DNA of 64,000 nucleotides, taken from the NCBI RefSeq assembly GCF_029227915.1, contig NC_079875.1:13019001-13083000 (forward strand), in the 5' to 3' direction. The notes beneath the pieces were generated by a model. The model did not search any database. It had not been told where the DNA came from and saw only the letters and a list, made by a program, of their open reading frames with translations. Of the stretch, positions 23,310 to 35,842 are shown piece after piece. This DNA is from Hydractinia symbiolongicarpus. Lineage: Eukaryota > Cnidaria > Hydrozoa > Anthoathecata > Hydractiniidae. How positions within the stretch are numbered: position 1 is the first letter of the stretch; the number at the start of each line of letters is the position of its first letter. A program made the position numbers and the translations under genes.

Positions 23310-24483
23310 TGAAAAGGTCATCCAGGAGTAAAAAACAGACAGACAGGTAGAAAATGTTGTTGAAAAATTTACAAATTGTAATTGATACAGGAAGCATTGA
23401 TGAAGACAAAAACTTTCACTCCTTCATTGACGTCACAGAATAAAAAAAACAAGAAAAAGATAGATTTTCGTGGTTTTTAGAACATGGGAAATAAAGTAAT
23501 TTTTGGCTGCTATCTAAGTATAATTAAGTATCTATTGTACTTAATGAGTTTGATAAGATGAAGAAATGTCACAATTGTTCTTTCATGCAAGGAAAAATTC
23601 TGAGATTTATATTTTATTAACTTAAATTCATTTTATCTTTAAGGAAAAAATTCCTGAAAAATGCACTTGAATTAAAGAAATTCTTTCTCGCGATTTTTTG
23701 TCAATTGCCAAAATTACCTAATATTGTTGGGAATTTCACTATTTGTTGTATTAAGATATTTTTAACTTCAAATACAATTTACACTTAATAAAAGCGTTAA
23801 ATAAACTTTAACAGTCTTTAACTATATTGTAACTGTATAAATTATGAGGAAAGAAAGTAGGTATATTTTTTTCTCGTGAAATTATCTAAAGATAATTCCG
23901 GCAAAAAACTAGCATTTTCGCAAAAGGTAGAAAATTAAAATTCTAAACTCCAAAAAGTTTTACCCTATTCGTACAAATCTTGGCAAGCACTAAATTTGGC
24001 GGTTTGGGCGATTTTGGACTTTAATCGAATTAGGTTCGTGCCAAATTTATATTTTTTTATTCATCGCAAAATAAATGCTCGCCAAATTATTTGTTCTCTA
24101 AAGCTTTTTTTAAGATAAAATCTAAGGGTTTTTGTTCGCGTGTAATTTTGTTGCCTATACCTTTCGAGTTTGCCAGTAGCGTGTTTTGTACAAAGCTTCT
24201 ATAATGTCGTTCCATCATTTCAAATAAATATGATCACATGGTATTATCTTGAACTTGTAAATTGTATCATGCAGTGCGTGAGGTACAGGCTAGAACAAAC
24301 GAACGCATTCCTGTTCGCAGGCAAAGCAAGGGTCATAAGTTTAAGTAGCCCAAAGCAGTAAAAAAAACCGCCAGTCGATCAGACTTCAGACTCAGATGCT
24401 TGTGGAAACATTTCGCCTGGTCGCAGCAACCAGACGAAAGAGTAGGACCTAATCCTATTTCAGCGTCGGTTGGCAGGCGCTTA
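23310..24483. other. No gene seen
   Basis: This is AT-rich non-coding sequence. Around 23880-24120, short phrases like TCGCAAAATAAATGC and CGCCAAATT recur. Similar ones occur at 27490-27580 and 32930-33010, suggesting remnants of one dispersed repeat family. Confidence 0.45.
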
Positions 24484-24563
24484 TCTATATTATAACACGC
24501 GTATGCGTCTGTACGTCTGTCTGACTGTCACGCAAAGTGGTAGCTCAGCTGCGCATCGCTGCT
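24484..24563 (+). mobile_element. Helitron-like 5' end fragment
   Basis: It begins TCTATATTATAACACGCG after an A. It continues CGTCTGTCTGACTGTCACGC and then AAAGTGGTAGCTCAGCTGCGCA, which matches the head of the element at 7399. A TC start after A is the expected Helitron 5' terminus. No matching hairpin/CTAG end was found downstream. Confidence 0.45.
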
Positions 24564-25261
24564 TACCTCTAACCAGGCCTTATCAACGCTGAAACAACCA
24601 TAGTATTTGTTCTTTTCATAACCTTCCTATTCATCGTCCTACTGAACTTTTTATACATCTTTTAAATTCCCCGTCTCTTTTAAACATGTTCTTCGCCACT
24701 CCAAAAAATCGACTTTTTCGACCTAGCCAGCCCGACTATTAATCCGGACTATTAATCCCGAGTATTAAGCCTTTCATCCCTTTTGCGCCGGACGTTAATT
24801 TCATTAATCAATCAGAAACCTTATTTGTTTTGACCTGTTTGCGCAATCTGGCGTGAATTTTAGGCTGGGGGATTCACGACTTCATCAGAATATCGCAACC
24901 ACAAGGCCATGAAGACGGATTGCTCTTACATTCCTTTAACACACTTTATCTTTTCGCAATCTATTTTAGCTAGGAGCGTAGTTTTCGAGGAAGCATTCTG
25001 CTGAAGCTATTGAGCTATAGATAGCTGGCCGTATTTATTCCCAGTCTTTTAAAGTGTTTATTCAGTTTGGTATATCAATGTTTATTTTTATGTTGGAGTT
25101 TGGTTATCTAGCTAGCTAGCTCTTAAAAGGGGCTAAAAAGTGAAAGTGGTCAATGCAGTTTTTAGCTAGTTTCAACAAATTTATTATTTAATAATTTTTA
25201 TGGTGCTAAATATAGTTATATAACTACCCGTTTCATTACTGTAATGAAACTTGGGCAAATA
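24564..25261. other. No gene seen
   Basis: A short direct repeat of GACTATTAATCC lies at about 24733-24765. GCTAGCTAGCT recurs at about 25101. The rest is unremarkable. Confidence 0.5.
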
Positions 25262-26601
25262 ATTTTTTTTTAGCTGGACAGAGCATAGATGGTCTGTTTC
25301 CTGTGATTTTATTTAAACCGTTGTGATAGGGTTTTGTTAAAAAATGATATTACGCCTATTACTTATGTCTGACACGGTTTACCTGTAATAAACGTTCAAC
25401 CTGGTGTTAACAACGGGCTGATTTGTGAGTTGTTCTTGAAATTGAAGTTGTAATAAGTTTTTTTGGGAAAGGCTATTACGCCTATACGCATGTGTGACAC
25501 AGTTTACCTGTATTAAGTGCATATGACGGGGTAATAACGGGTTGTACACTGTGCTAAAAGGGTATTAACCATAAACGCATGTACAATACGGGATACCTGT
25601 ACTAAGCGCTCAGTCCAGTGTCAACGACTGGATGTTTCCTGTGTTTCTGTTAAACCGAAGTTGCAATAAAGTTTTTTTTGAAAGAGGTATTGTACCTACA
25701 TGAATGTGTGACATTCTTTACCTGTACTAAGCGCACTGCCCAGAGTTACATTTATTTTTGAACTTTCACTGACATACTGTAAAACCGTACTTGAGTGCTC
25801 CACCTGAAATTGTAGCACAGTTTACGGTTTTTATTAATTGCACCACAGGGTCACCACACGCCGGGTCCCATGGCTAGTCAAAAAAATTGCTTGAATTCCG
25901 TAAGGTTGTAATTTTTGGTGGAGGGCTTTAGTATATTATGTCGTAAATTGAGTGAGGCGCACAACATTGTGGTGTTTCCGTAACGCCTGGAAGAGCGATT
26001 AATAAGAACTGTAAACTGTGCCACACATTCAGGGGAAGCGCTTTAGTATAGTATGTTGCAAATTTAATGAGGCGCACGACATTACGGTCTTTCCAGTGTA
26101 ATGTATTTTTTTTAAAAAAGGCGCACAACATTGTAGTGTTTCCAGTGTAATGTTTTTTTCAAAAAAAAAAAACTTTCCACAACTTTCGCTGAAATAAAAA
26201 CACAGTTTACAACCTGTTGTTACCCTGGCTGAGTGCTTAGTACAGTTAAACAATGTTGCTTACCCGTCTTTTTCGAAAAAACTTTATCGCATCTTCGGTT
26301 AAACAGTAATACAGAGAAAGCCCATCGTTAACACAAGATACCCTCTGTTAACACTTAGCTTAGCGCTTATACATACAGGTAAACCATGTTACATATCCGC
26401 GTCATGCCCTTTTCAAAAAACACTTATCGCAGCTTCAATTTAAAGAAAAAAAACAGGAAACAATCTGTCGCTAACAACTGACTGAGTACTTAGTACAGGT
26501 AAACAATGTTGCACATGTGTATAGGTGCAATGCTATTTTCCAAAAAACTTTAGTGCAACCTTGGTTTAAATAAAGACATGCGCACGTCCAGCTAAAAAAA
26601 A
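25262..26601. mobile_element. Foldback element with repeat-built arms
   Basis: The ends are TTTTTTTTAGCTGGAC (left, about 25264-25279) and its exact inverse GTCCAGCTAAAAAAAA (right, 26586-26601). Each arm contains several roughly 100-150 bp tandem units. Left units read like ATTACGCCTATACGCATGTG, then GACAC.GTTTACCTGTA and TAACAACGGG. The right arm carries the same units inverted, for example ACAGGTAAACAATGTTGC and CGTTAACAC. The centre (about 25840-26170) has its own repeats around GCGCACAACATTGTAGTG. Long, internally repetitive inverted arms are the hallmark of foldback (FB-like) transposons. No coding region is present. Confidence 0.65.
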
Positions 26602-28104
26602 TCACTCAACAATTTTATTTTGGCAGTAGGTTTTTATGACAGTAATAAAACTTGTCGCTACTTAAGCACGGTTCCCACTGTGGTTTAAGTGTGTTTTAAG
26701 CATGTTTTAAATAAGATTTTAAAGTTAAATACAATGTGAACGTGTTCGTGTTTTAAAATTTTCGGCATAAAACCTGTCTAAAAAAAACCTTAAATCAAAA
26801 AATTTTGATATTGTGGTTTAAAGTTCAAAGGCGCCGATTTTAGGGCAGGATGCTGCCCTGAAATCTAGCTACGTTTGTAGCTAAAATGTTGAAATTGGTT
26901 TGTTTCGGATTTACACATGGCTAGAAACCGTGACATTATTTTTATCTTAACATGTGAAAAAAACAGACAATGAAGAGAATATCTTAAACGTTGATAAAAA
27001 TATAATTTAGACAGTTAAATAATTATACTAACCAAGCCAAATATTTCTCTTCCCTTTAAAAAACTTCGCTTTGTAGCGTGGTGAACAAGTTGGAGTATAA
27101 TCAATATGGCGTGCTTGAATTGGTCCCTCGAAAGGAACGACTTGTACCTTATCACTTAGGGCTGGGTTTAGTTGGACAAAACCCGCGTAGTTAAAAACAT
27201 AACTAGAAATGAAAATTTGAAAGAATATCTAGCATAGCTCATCAAATAATATTAGAATAACAGTCTGTAACAATATGTGTGATCAATTCGTAACGCGGTC
27301 TTCATTCTTACCCAATTTTACGAATATCCAGATATGAACACAGCTGGCGTAGCGCTAGGTCGCAGGGTTAGGTCGGACGTTAAAAGTCGTGACGTTACGG
27401 CAATCGGTTAAAAAATCGGTCGAAGAAGGGGAAGGAGGAGGAGAAGGAGAAGAAAGAGGCTGCCAGTTTTAACAAAATCTCAGATGTTATCCGAAATTTT
27501 AATGACCATCGCCAAATTAAATACACGCCAAAATTAAGATTCTTTTGCTATCGCTAAATTAAATGCTTGCTAAAATGTGTGCGAATTAGTAAAATAAGCA
27601 TACGATATTTTTCCTGGCAATATTGAACTGACGCCATACCGTTAGAATTAGCCTTTTGAGCAGGAATTATTTTTATTTTACGAATTCTAGGAAATTTTAT
27701 TCCATTCTGGAACGAAATAACACGGTATATAAACGGGCTTGCTAGAATTAACAAACCAATCTTTTTATGACCAATTATTCAAATCACAAAAACCTGAAAA
27801 TTATATTTTTTAAATTATTTTAAGGAAAGTTAGGAAATAGAAAACGAGAGGTACATTTCCATTCTTCCTACCCCTATATTTTTTTCTTAGGAAAATTATG
27901 AATTGTACAGTTACTAAAAATTATTTGATTATTGAAATATTACTGTCATAGGCTAAAACTTATATCTAATGTTTAGAAATATGTTAACAATGCACATGCG
28001 GCCCACATGTATTTTATCCGCCCTAACATTTTCGGCATAGGCGAAGGTTTAAAAAACTAGATTATATTGACAATGCACAGGCAGTCCAGATGTAGCTACT
28101 ATTA
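26602..28104. other. No gene seen
   Basis: Contents include a small GGGCAG-GATG-CTGCCC hairpin at about 26845-26860, a purine run (GGAAGGAGGAGGAGAAGGAG) at about 27430 and CGCCAAATTAAAT-type repeat remnants at about 27510-27560. No supported ORF was found. Confidence 0.5.
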
Positions 28105-28185
28105 TTATTTCGGTTAAACAGCAATACAGGAAAAGTCCATCGTTAACACAATATACCCTCTGTTAACACTTGGTTTTATTTAAAG
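28105..28185. mobile_element. Fragment of the foldback arm repeat
   Basis: TTCGGTTAAACAG(C/T)AATACAG, then CCATCGTTAACACAA and TACCCTCTGTTAACACTT, match the right arm of the element at 25262-26601 (about 26290-26355) nearly base for base. This is a dispersed fragment of the same family. Confidence 0.6.
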
Positions 28186-29765
28186 CCTACCTCCTGTCTC
28201 TATGAATAGTTTTATTATTTTGAAATATCTTCATTAGTTTTCGATACAAAGTCTTGAATGTTATGACATCACCGATTAGATACCCGGAAGCAATTGCTTG
28301 TATGAATAATCTAAGTATTATCATTTATGTAAACATGCTCAAAATATCAAACTGGATAGGTGAAAACATATTGACATCGCCACCCATGAAACAGCACCCC
28401 ATTTTTTATAACGAATGATGTCAGGCATTGATTAACTTAATTATCAAAACTACCAAGTCAAAATCTTGAGAATGGATCCAGATATTTTAAAGAAATAAAA
28501 AGATTCGTAGCCAACTTTTCAAGCTCTTTCATATGAAGCTAACTCTTTTTTTGTGTGAGATAAGCTTTAAGTGTTTAGTTAATAATTTTAAATAATCTGA
28601 TACAATAATATAAAATATTTAAAACAAATAAAACTGATTTGACATATTAAAAAGTATAACATTTTTGCACGCTATTTCCGTCAAACAGAGAAAGAGATTT
28701 TTGTACAAAAGAATTGAAAAAAAGTAAAAGATAGCATATATTTTATGTATATTAGACAATCACAGTCCTGGAAAAACGCAACAAAATGTTACAGCTAATA
28801 TCATTCGGGTTTCAAAATTCACTCGCGAGAATACATGTATACCTGTTGCCTTCATCCTATAGATCTTGAAATGCTGATCAAGAAAATGTATAGAATCATG
28901 TACTGATACGAAAATATTTATGGTTTAAAGGTTTTACGATGACGTCAAAAACCCGTGCATTCCAAAACGGATTCGGGGACCTAGGTTTGGAAAACTTACC
29001 CAAATTGGTCGCTCTTTCGTTTACATCAAAGAAAAAATAGCTTGTCCCTACGGATGAACAGACTCTCCTTCAACTCCAAATCAAAATTAGTAGAAGCAGT
29101 GGAGAGTATAAAAAAAATCTTCAAAGTAGGTTTATTTTTGCAGAAAATTATATGCTTCAGAACTATTTTAAACTTATGACGAACTTGGACAATATGAAAC
29201 GTGTCGGATATAGCGTTTCGATGAGCAACAGTTAGCAGAATCATGTCTTACTGATTTTAAATTTATTCAAACGGATTACTACTTTCTCAAAACACACAAG
29301 GAAATTGAATGAAACCGAAATGTTCCACATAAACCACGTATCTGTAAAGCTTGTAAAAACACAAATTATTCACCTTAAGGAGGAATCAAATATCATCGAC
29401 AACTTCAGCTGCGCTACTATCCTATTATCACGCATAAAAGCCTACAACTGCAATTATGAAAAGTTCGATATTTTTTGTCAAAAAATATAGATAATTAAAG
29501 AATATCGCACGAATGGGTTCTTGAGCGTCGAATTGTGTTACATATTCCTAATAAAGATAGGACAATGCATAAAAAAGGAGATTTCATCAACTCTATTCAT
29601 ACAAGAATGTTCCCTGCCATTATTTTTGCTGTAACTTTTGAATAATTTAACGAACTGGTCTGAATTTTCTGGTATGATTATTTACCAATTTTAATATTTA
29701 ATGCAAATATATTATTGCATATTGAATCACTTGGGGATTGCCAACATGACATTTGTTTTCTTTAA
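28186..29765. other. No gene seen
   Basis: Two small ORFs (29026-29244 minus, 29305-29490 plus) lack domains and neighbours and are probably chance. No notable repeats. Confidence 0.45.
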
Positions 29766-30504
29766 CCCTATTCGGTCCGGGGTTGTTCGAACATACTATG
29801 ACCGGGGGGCGGATTCCGCCCCCCTCAATAACATTTCATAGGGTTGTTCAAATTGAATCAAACTTGGCACACTTATAGTACGTCATAAAAGGAACAAAAT
29901 AGCGCCAAAAAAAAATTTGCTTGCGTCAGCACATTTTCTGTGACGTCATCAAAAGCTTGAAAATTGTTAAAAATGCCACTATCTGCTTAAAATATAATTA
30001 CTTTTGTTCTAGGGCGAATTTTTACATTCTGTTTGAAGTTTCTGAAAGCTAAATAAAAGTTATTTAACATATCTTCCGGTTTTTACATGGATCGGATGAA
30101 AAATTGCCAAAAATTGCCCGAAAATCCGATTTTTTCCGATTTTCGGGTAAAATCCGACAAAATCGGGAAATCGGATTAGTCACGTGTTCAAATTATTCAA
30201 AATGATTCTTCTTGATGAAACAAAATTGTGTTGCAAGTTTCAAGTTCTAAGGATAATCGTAACAGGAGTTATTATATTTTCCCCATTATAAGGATTTCAT
30301 AGAGATTTTTAGGGGTAGTTTCGAGTAATGGCCAATATCAAAGCCTCTGAAAGGTATGGGACCTAAAAAATTAGCATGCAGGTGTCTAATAGATAAATGT
30401 TGAAACTCAGTAAGTATCATAGCCATATAACAAAGCAATCAGGAGTTATTAAAAAAAACCGTCAGGGGGGGGCGGAATCCGCCCCCCCCCCGGACCGAAT
30501 AGGG
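29766..30504. mobile_element. piggyBac-type MITE
   Basis: The 739-bp element is flanked on both sides by TTAA (29762-29765 and 30505-30508). It has perfect 17-bp terminal inverted repeats, CCCTATTCGGTCCGGGG. TTAA targets with CCC...GGG ends are the piggyBac signature. Just inside each end lies a GC-rich palindrome of the form GGGGGGCGGA-TCCGCCCCCC. There is no transposase ORF. The interior includes TTTTCTGTGACGTCA, shared with the diverged copy at 3776-3935. Confidence 0.8.
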
Positions 30505-30508
30505 TTAA

Positions 30509-32305
30509 ATTAATCCTGTGAATAATTAATGACATCACTAGTTAACTGTTGATAGTTCACTCACACCTCTAGGTTGCTAGTGTTTAAAACTCAAATTTGG
30601 GAAAGAAAAGTTGTTTGATGGCGTTTATTCATTTTTGTGCAGAAGGTGACTTTCTATACAAAAGTTTGGCTGATTTTTTTCTGCCATTTTGCCTCTTATT
30701 GCACATGTCTTGGTTGTTATACAATGGTTACTGGTTACTTGTTGTGGGTTTTCAAATATGTATTTTGTCCTTATCTTAGTCTTTCAATTTTGGTTTAACA
30801 TTGATTTTATATCATTTTGGAGCTTAAAACATTTTTTACTTCATTATTTAAGAAACTTATTCTATTCTTTTATTCTATATTCTTCATCTTTAAATTTCGT
30901 ACCAGTGTTGCACATGGCTTTGCATCTTTATTATGTTATAAAACCCTAAAAATGAAAATAGGTTTCTTGAAATTTGGCATTTTAGACGATTCTTTACTCG
31001 CTGCAATTGTAAGCACAATGTTTCACTTTATTATAGACAACAATATTGTTGGTTACGTCACAAATTTATCGCCAATGAAGTCCAGGGTTTTGCATTTGTT
31101 ATGTTATTGAGATTTTTCAAATCGAAGTGAAATAACTTGCGTAGCTGCTTTTTTATCATTTAGTATATAGCCTAACGTGTACCGCACAAATAAACAGTTC
31201 TGGCGTATAGCGACCGTATTAGATCATTAGTAAAATAGACTTGAAATAAAAAAATAGAAATAATTTCAGTGTTTCTCTTTTTGGAAAAAACAGATTACAG
31301 AAATAAGATTTTTCGCTAAACCCTGGGGAAATGTCCACCTTGTTCACCGGCATTTTTGCATATAGAATTAAAACCATGAAGTTATGTGGCCAGCAAAGTC
31401 GCCGGATCATCGGTAGAGTTGTTTGTTTAGACACCCAAGTAATAAAAGGATTGTAGAAGATATATTTATTTCTTTATATAAGAAGGAGAGACAATATATA
31501 TAAAAAATTTATCGTGTAATATAATATCGACATCAAAGTTGATGAGAATAAAGTTAAACTGTCAGCTCCTTTACCTTAGTTTTTGCGAAGTATACCAAGG
31601 AACTGAAAACCTCTACACACCCCTCCCCCTACCAAATCTCCGACGCCGAGTAAGAAAGAAAATTCATCAAAGATAGTGCAAAAGACAAACAGTGACCATG
31701 AAAGAAAGTGTGCTATATTTCACAGACTTGAAATTTCCTTCATTTCTTCCTATTTAAATTAATTATATTACAAATAATTTCTCACTTATTTTGAAATTGT
31801 CTATGTTATTTTAAATTTACTTTAATTAAAAATGATAGTTTTAAAACTGTTTTCGTTGTTTAAAATAATCTAAAATTAGTCCTGTTTTTGATTGTCTTTA
31901 CTGCTGTATTTTTAGTTCTTTTGTTCCATGAAATTTTAGTTGGATTGTAAAGCTACTTTTCTGAAGGAAGATTGGCTATTATAAACAATTATAAAGCGAC
32001 AAGCCGTGTGTTATTTTATCGTTTTATACTTCTCTCCACATCATGTGCAGATCAACAAGGTAAGGTTTACACATAACGTAGCTAGCTAGCTATATTTTGT
32101 AACCTGTACTCTAGCTAGTTTTCAAATTTTGTTGTACATATACAGCTATAGCTACGTATTATAAGAGTTGAAGGTAATTTCTGAGAAAAAGATGGAGTGG
32201 CTATATTAATACCTCCTGACTGTAGCTTGAGCAACCTGTAGCTCGAGCTAGTAGGGCAGACATAACAAAATGTCTGATCTTGGGTCCCCAGCCAAAGCCT
32301 TGAAA
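30509..32305. other. No gene seen
   Basis: Overlapping ORFs at 30597-31110 are Phe/Leu-rich AT translations without domain features. A TAGC-rich spot lies at about 32078-32092. No coding region is supported. Confidence 0.45.
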
Positions 32306-32740
32306 AGGGTGCCGATAAGCCGCAAACGCACGCATATGTAAGGGCGACTTCGGGCGACTTTTCAAATAAAATGGCGGTTGTCCTCCGAAATCGCCTGCTT
32401 GAACTGGTCCAAACTCACCGAAGCATTCCTTATAACATATCATGCGGACGGGTAGTTGGAAGGAGGTTCTTGAGAAGGAAGGAGTTAATGAAGTTTATAT
32501 ATAAGTTATTTATCAAGTAAATCTAATCAAAAACCATTAAAAACATCTAATTTAAGAACTTTGCCATCACATAGTAAGTTTATTTTAATTTTTAGAGTTT
32601 CTCGAATCAGGAAATCTTTGAGAGTATTTGTGTTTTTGTTCGAGTCTATGCGCGATCCTTCGGGCGGATACTTGAATTTCTTTCAAAGCGCCGAACTCGT
32701 CCGGAAACGCTGTACGGCGTAAGCGGCTTATCGGCACCCT
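32306..32740. mobile_element. 435-bp element with 18-bp inverted termini
   Basis: AGGGTGCCGATAAGCCGC at 32306-32323 recurs as an exact inverse at 32723-32740. The interior is GC-richer than its surroundings and contains an 80-codon minus-strand frame that runs through the left terminus and is probably not coding. Target duplications are not evident, and the superfamily is unknown. Confidence 0.5.
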
Positions 32741-32828
32741 GGTCGATCCTGTTAGAGTCACTCAAACGACCCTTTTTTGTATTTTTTTTTTTTATTGAGT
32801 GAAAAAAATGTTACAGTAATTAAAAAAA

Positions 32829-32915
32829 CTAGTCGTTAGCCCGTGGAAAATCCACAGGTTCGCCCGTTCTTTTTATACCGCAATGCGTGCTTCTCGCAGT
32901 TACCATTTTGCGTGT
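32829..32915 (-). mobile_element. Helitron-like 3' end fragment, minus strand
   Basis: Read on the minus strand it carries GTGGATTTTCCACGGG and ends CTAACGACTAG next to T, with the upstream head-like ATGGTAACTGCGAGAAGC. This matches the tail of the element at 7399. The 5' end is missing or decayed. Confidence 0.5.
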
Positions 32916-33857
32916 GGTAAAAAAAAAATTCGCAAATTGATTATTTGTTCCTTTTTTAGCGAATAAATAATTTGAAAGTTTTTAGCAAAAAATTATTTTC
33001 GCGAATCTGTTGGCACATTTTTGCAATTCCGACTTTTTAGGCTTGTTAATTGAGGTAAATTGAGGGTTTAAATTAAAAATCCCTGAGAATTTATCTCCGC
33101 AAAAATCAATCAACAGTTGGTTATATGCAGCGAGAACTAAAGTATTGAAAAGAATGTGCTGTAAAATAGTTAAAGGAAGTGATGTGTCAATACGGTTAAC
33201 CGACCACAATAGATGGCAAACAATCTAGATATGTCAATTTCAGATTATTTAAGAAAAGTCTCCCTTATCCGAGACTGTTATTTGTTGTTGTTTTAACGGT
33301 GTATAGGCGCATGCGCTATGCTCTGGACATGACAGGAGGCTGCAATTTCTGTCCACTCATATAATTCTACTTTGAATTTAACCGCGAGAAAAACACCTCA
33401 AGCTCCTTGAAGCTATTTCGCTTTTCATTGGCCTCTGTATTGATAACACCCGTATTTTGTCCCTCAGCACGCCAGAAAGTAGTCGTGCTATGAAATGCGA
33501 CGTATAAACCAGGGGTTAATAAATCGAAAACAACATTAGATGGTTTTTACTGCAAAACTCTTTAATTTTTATACATTATTTACAGGTTAGGATTACTATT
33601 TTATTTTTTTTTAATTGTGCATCTTAAACAAACCAAATTTAAGGTTTTGGCTACTAACATAGTAACATAGTAGCTAGATAAGAGCTGTTTATCCTAACCA
33701 ACATTTTTTCCTTTCACCAATGTGATTCAAGCTCATAGGATTAGCTACTTCTAGCTAAAAGTTGGATGCAACCTACTTTCAAATAATAGCATAGTTTAAC
33801 TGTACTTAAGCATCCAGCCTGATGTTTAACGGCAGAGAGGCTTTATCGCTGCACTGT
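32916..33857. other. No gene seen
   Basis: This is AT-rich non-coding DNA. The 75-codon minus-strand frame at 32982-33209 has no recognisable feature. Confidence 0.45.
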
Positions 33858-33927
33858 AGGGGCGCATGGCATTGTGGTTATGGAGTTCGGTACGTAATTG
33901 CAAAGTCCGTGGTTAGATCGACAGCGT
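33858..33927 (+). repeat. tRNA-derived SINE-like head
   Basis: GGGGCGCATGGCATTGTGG then TTATGG resembles a Pol III A-box. About 45 bases on, CCGTGGTTAGATCGA resembles a B-box (GGTTCGA..CC) with small changes. Order and spacing fit a tRNA-derived promoter, but cloverleaf pairing is poor. A SINE body may continue towards 34020. Confidence 0.4.
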
Positions 33928-34732
33928 GGGCATGTTTAGCAATTGCCTTTATCACAACGGGTCAATCCATGTCGTGTAAAGAAAATTGGGTAGGCAATGC
34001 CGGTGTATACCTAATGTATACATTCAGAACCCATGTTGATAACGGTGATTTTAATATTGAAATATTTATAATACTAAAGTGGCTATATCCTATATCAACT
34101 GAATTTATAGATATTTCCACTGGCTAACGAATATCTTATCGGAGTAAAAAGGAGAAAATAAGACAAATTTAATGTTCGGTGTATTTCCCAGGATAGCTTG
34201 AGGCCGAAAAAAAAAATTTCCCCCAACTACTTATTTTTTCTGGCAAAACATTTACCACAGTTTTTCCCTGATAAAATAATCTTCAAGCTACGAATTATAA
34301 ATGCTATTAATTTTATAGACTTATTTTACTAACGCGCGAATTCTTGTGGATTCTCTCACGGGTGAATGACTGGTACGGCAAAGTTTTATTGATCATATAG
34401 TTGTCTTTCCAGTTCCAAAAACGTCGTAAAAATTGTCGAACATAAAATTCGTCGCGAAAATTGTTTAGTGTATTGTTGTTGCTTAAAGATTCTTCGTGGT
34501 TTGAAAGTTTTCAGCCTGCTATAAAAAACGAAAAGTAAAGTGAGAATGGCAAGCTTAAAGAAGATGTTTTTTTATATTTTCAGGTAAAAACATTTTTAAA
34601 CAGGTTTATTTATTAGTCTTTAATTTCAGGTTTTAGCTTCCATGTTTCAGACAGCTCTTTAAGAAACCCAAGACAACTGTTCGTTGAGAAAATATGTAAA
34701 CGTTACAAAAGAAATGGGTTTTTCTACGGGCT

Positions 34733-35105
34733 TATGATACGTATTTTGTGTAAGCGGCGGCGCGCAGATTCCATTAACGCTGCAAACCATTACATTATTT
34801 TGACTAATGAATCCGTGGAGAACCCACGGGTTAACGACTAGTCAGTCACATTAATGTCCGTATTTTGTGTAATCAGCAAAGTTGCCCGCAGCAGCTCCCT
34901 TTTAGGTAACGGGCAAGCCAGAGGATTTTTCTAACGCTTAACGACTAGTCCATTTAACGATAGCAGTAATCTGTGTTCTAAATGCCTTACCCCAGCCAGA
35001 TTTCGTTGGGACTCTGGAGTATTTTAATTACTGCGTGCTGACAGGCACAAGATGTCGATGTGGGAAATATGTAATATAACATTTTTTTCACGGGCTAAAG
35101 ATTAG
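34733..35105 (+). mobile_element. Three clustered Helitron-like 3' ends
   Basis: Three tails end in TTAACGACTAG (34841), TTAACGACTAG (34948) and CTAAAGATTAG (35105), each followed by T. The first carries the hairpin CCGTGG-AGAAC-CCACGG. The first two units both begin CGTATTTTGTGTAA (about 34739 and 34859). This is an array of truncated or tandem Helitron-like elements, as produced when replication runs past or restarts at 3' ends. Confidence 0.5.
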
Positions 35106-35842
35106 TTAAAATATTTTATGCAATCGGTTTGAAAATAAAAATTCAACACAATTTCGACGATTTTGACATGCAAGATGCGTGTTTTAACCCTGTTTGTATT
35201 GGGAGTTCCATCACCAAAATACTTTTTATTCTTTAAACTCTAGCCTAAGCAGGGCAAAACCTGCATAGTTCTAACAATTTACTACTTGCCAACTTTACAT
35301 GGTAACACCGGCGGCAACTTTTATACTAAACGTGGTCTTGGAAAAATTCTTCTATACTAGCCAACACGTGTTCGACGTCATAGTGAAAATTTGTATAAAT
35401 AGAGTTAAGTAACGTATTACCGTGACTGTTGGTTTACAAAGTCAATGGCAAAAAGTAATATTATCTGATCGCAATTATAAGAACAACGAAGAATAATAAA
35501 AAAATAACAAATAGAAATTGACTTTGCTTAACAAACTGCGCCACGAGAAGGCCAGTCATCGGATTTTGCAGTTCGCCACCCGAGCAACAACAAAAAACAA
35601 TCAGTTCCCAAAGAATTTTTTGTTGGTTACAATTTTTTTTAAAATCTGAATTTTGAAGTGTACGCTTCAATATTAAAATTATAAAATACTTCCTTCTTGT
35701 CACCATGCGACAACACTTACACGACACAAATAAACACGTTACTTACAGTTGCTCAATCCCACCCTTACACAAAACAAGACAGACAATAATTCCAACGAAC
35801 GACACGAATAACAATAATACCACACACACCAACATAAATAAA
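35106..35842. other. No gene seen; flank of the composite satellite
   Basis: No supported ORF. A short AC-rich run (about 35740-35832) leads directly into the first 20-bp repeat of array A. Confidence 0.5.
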
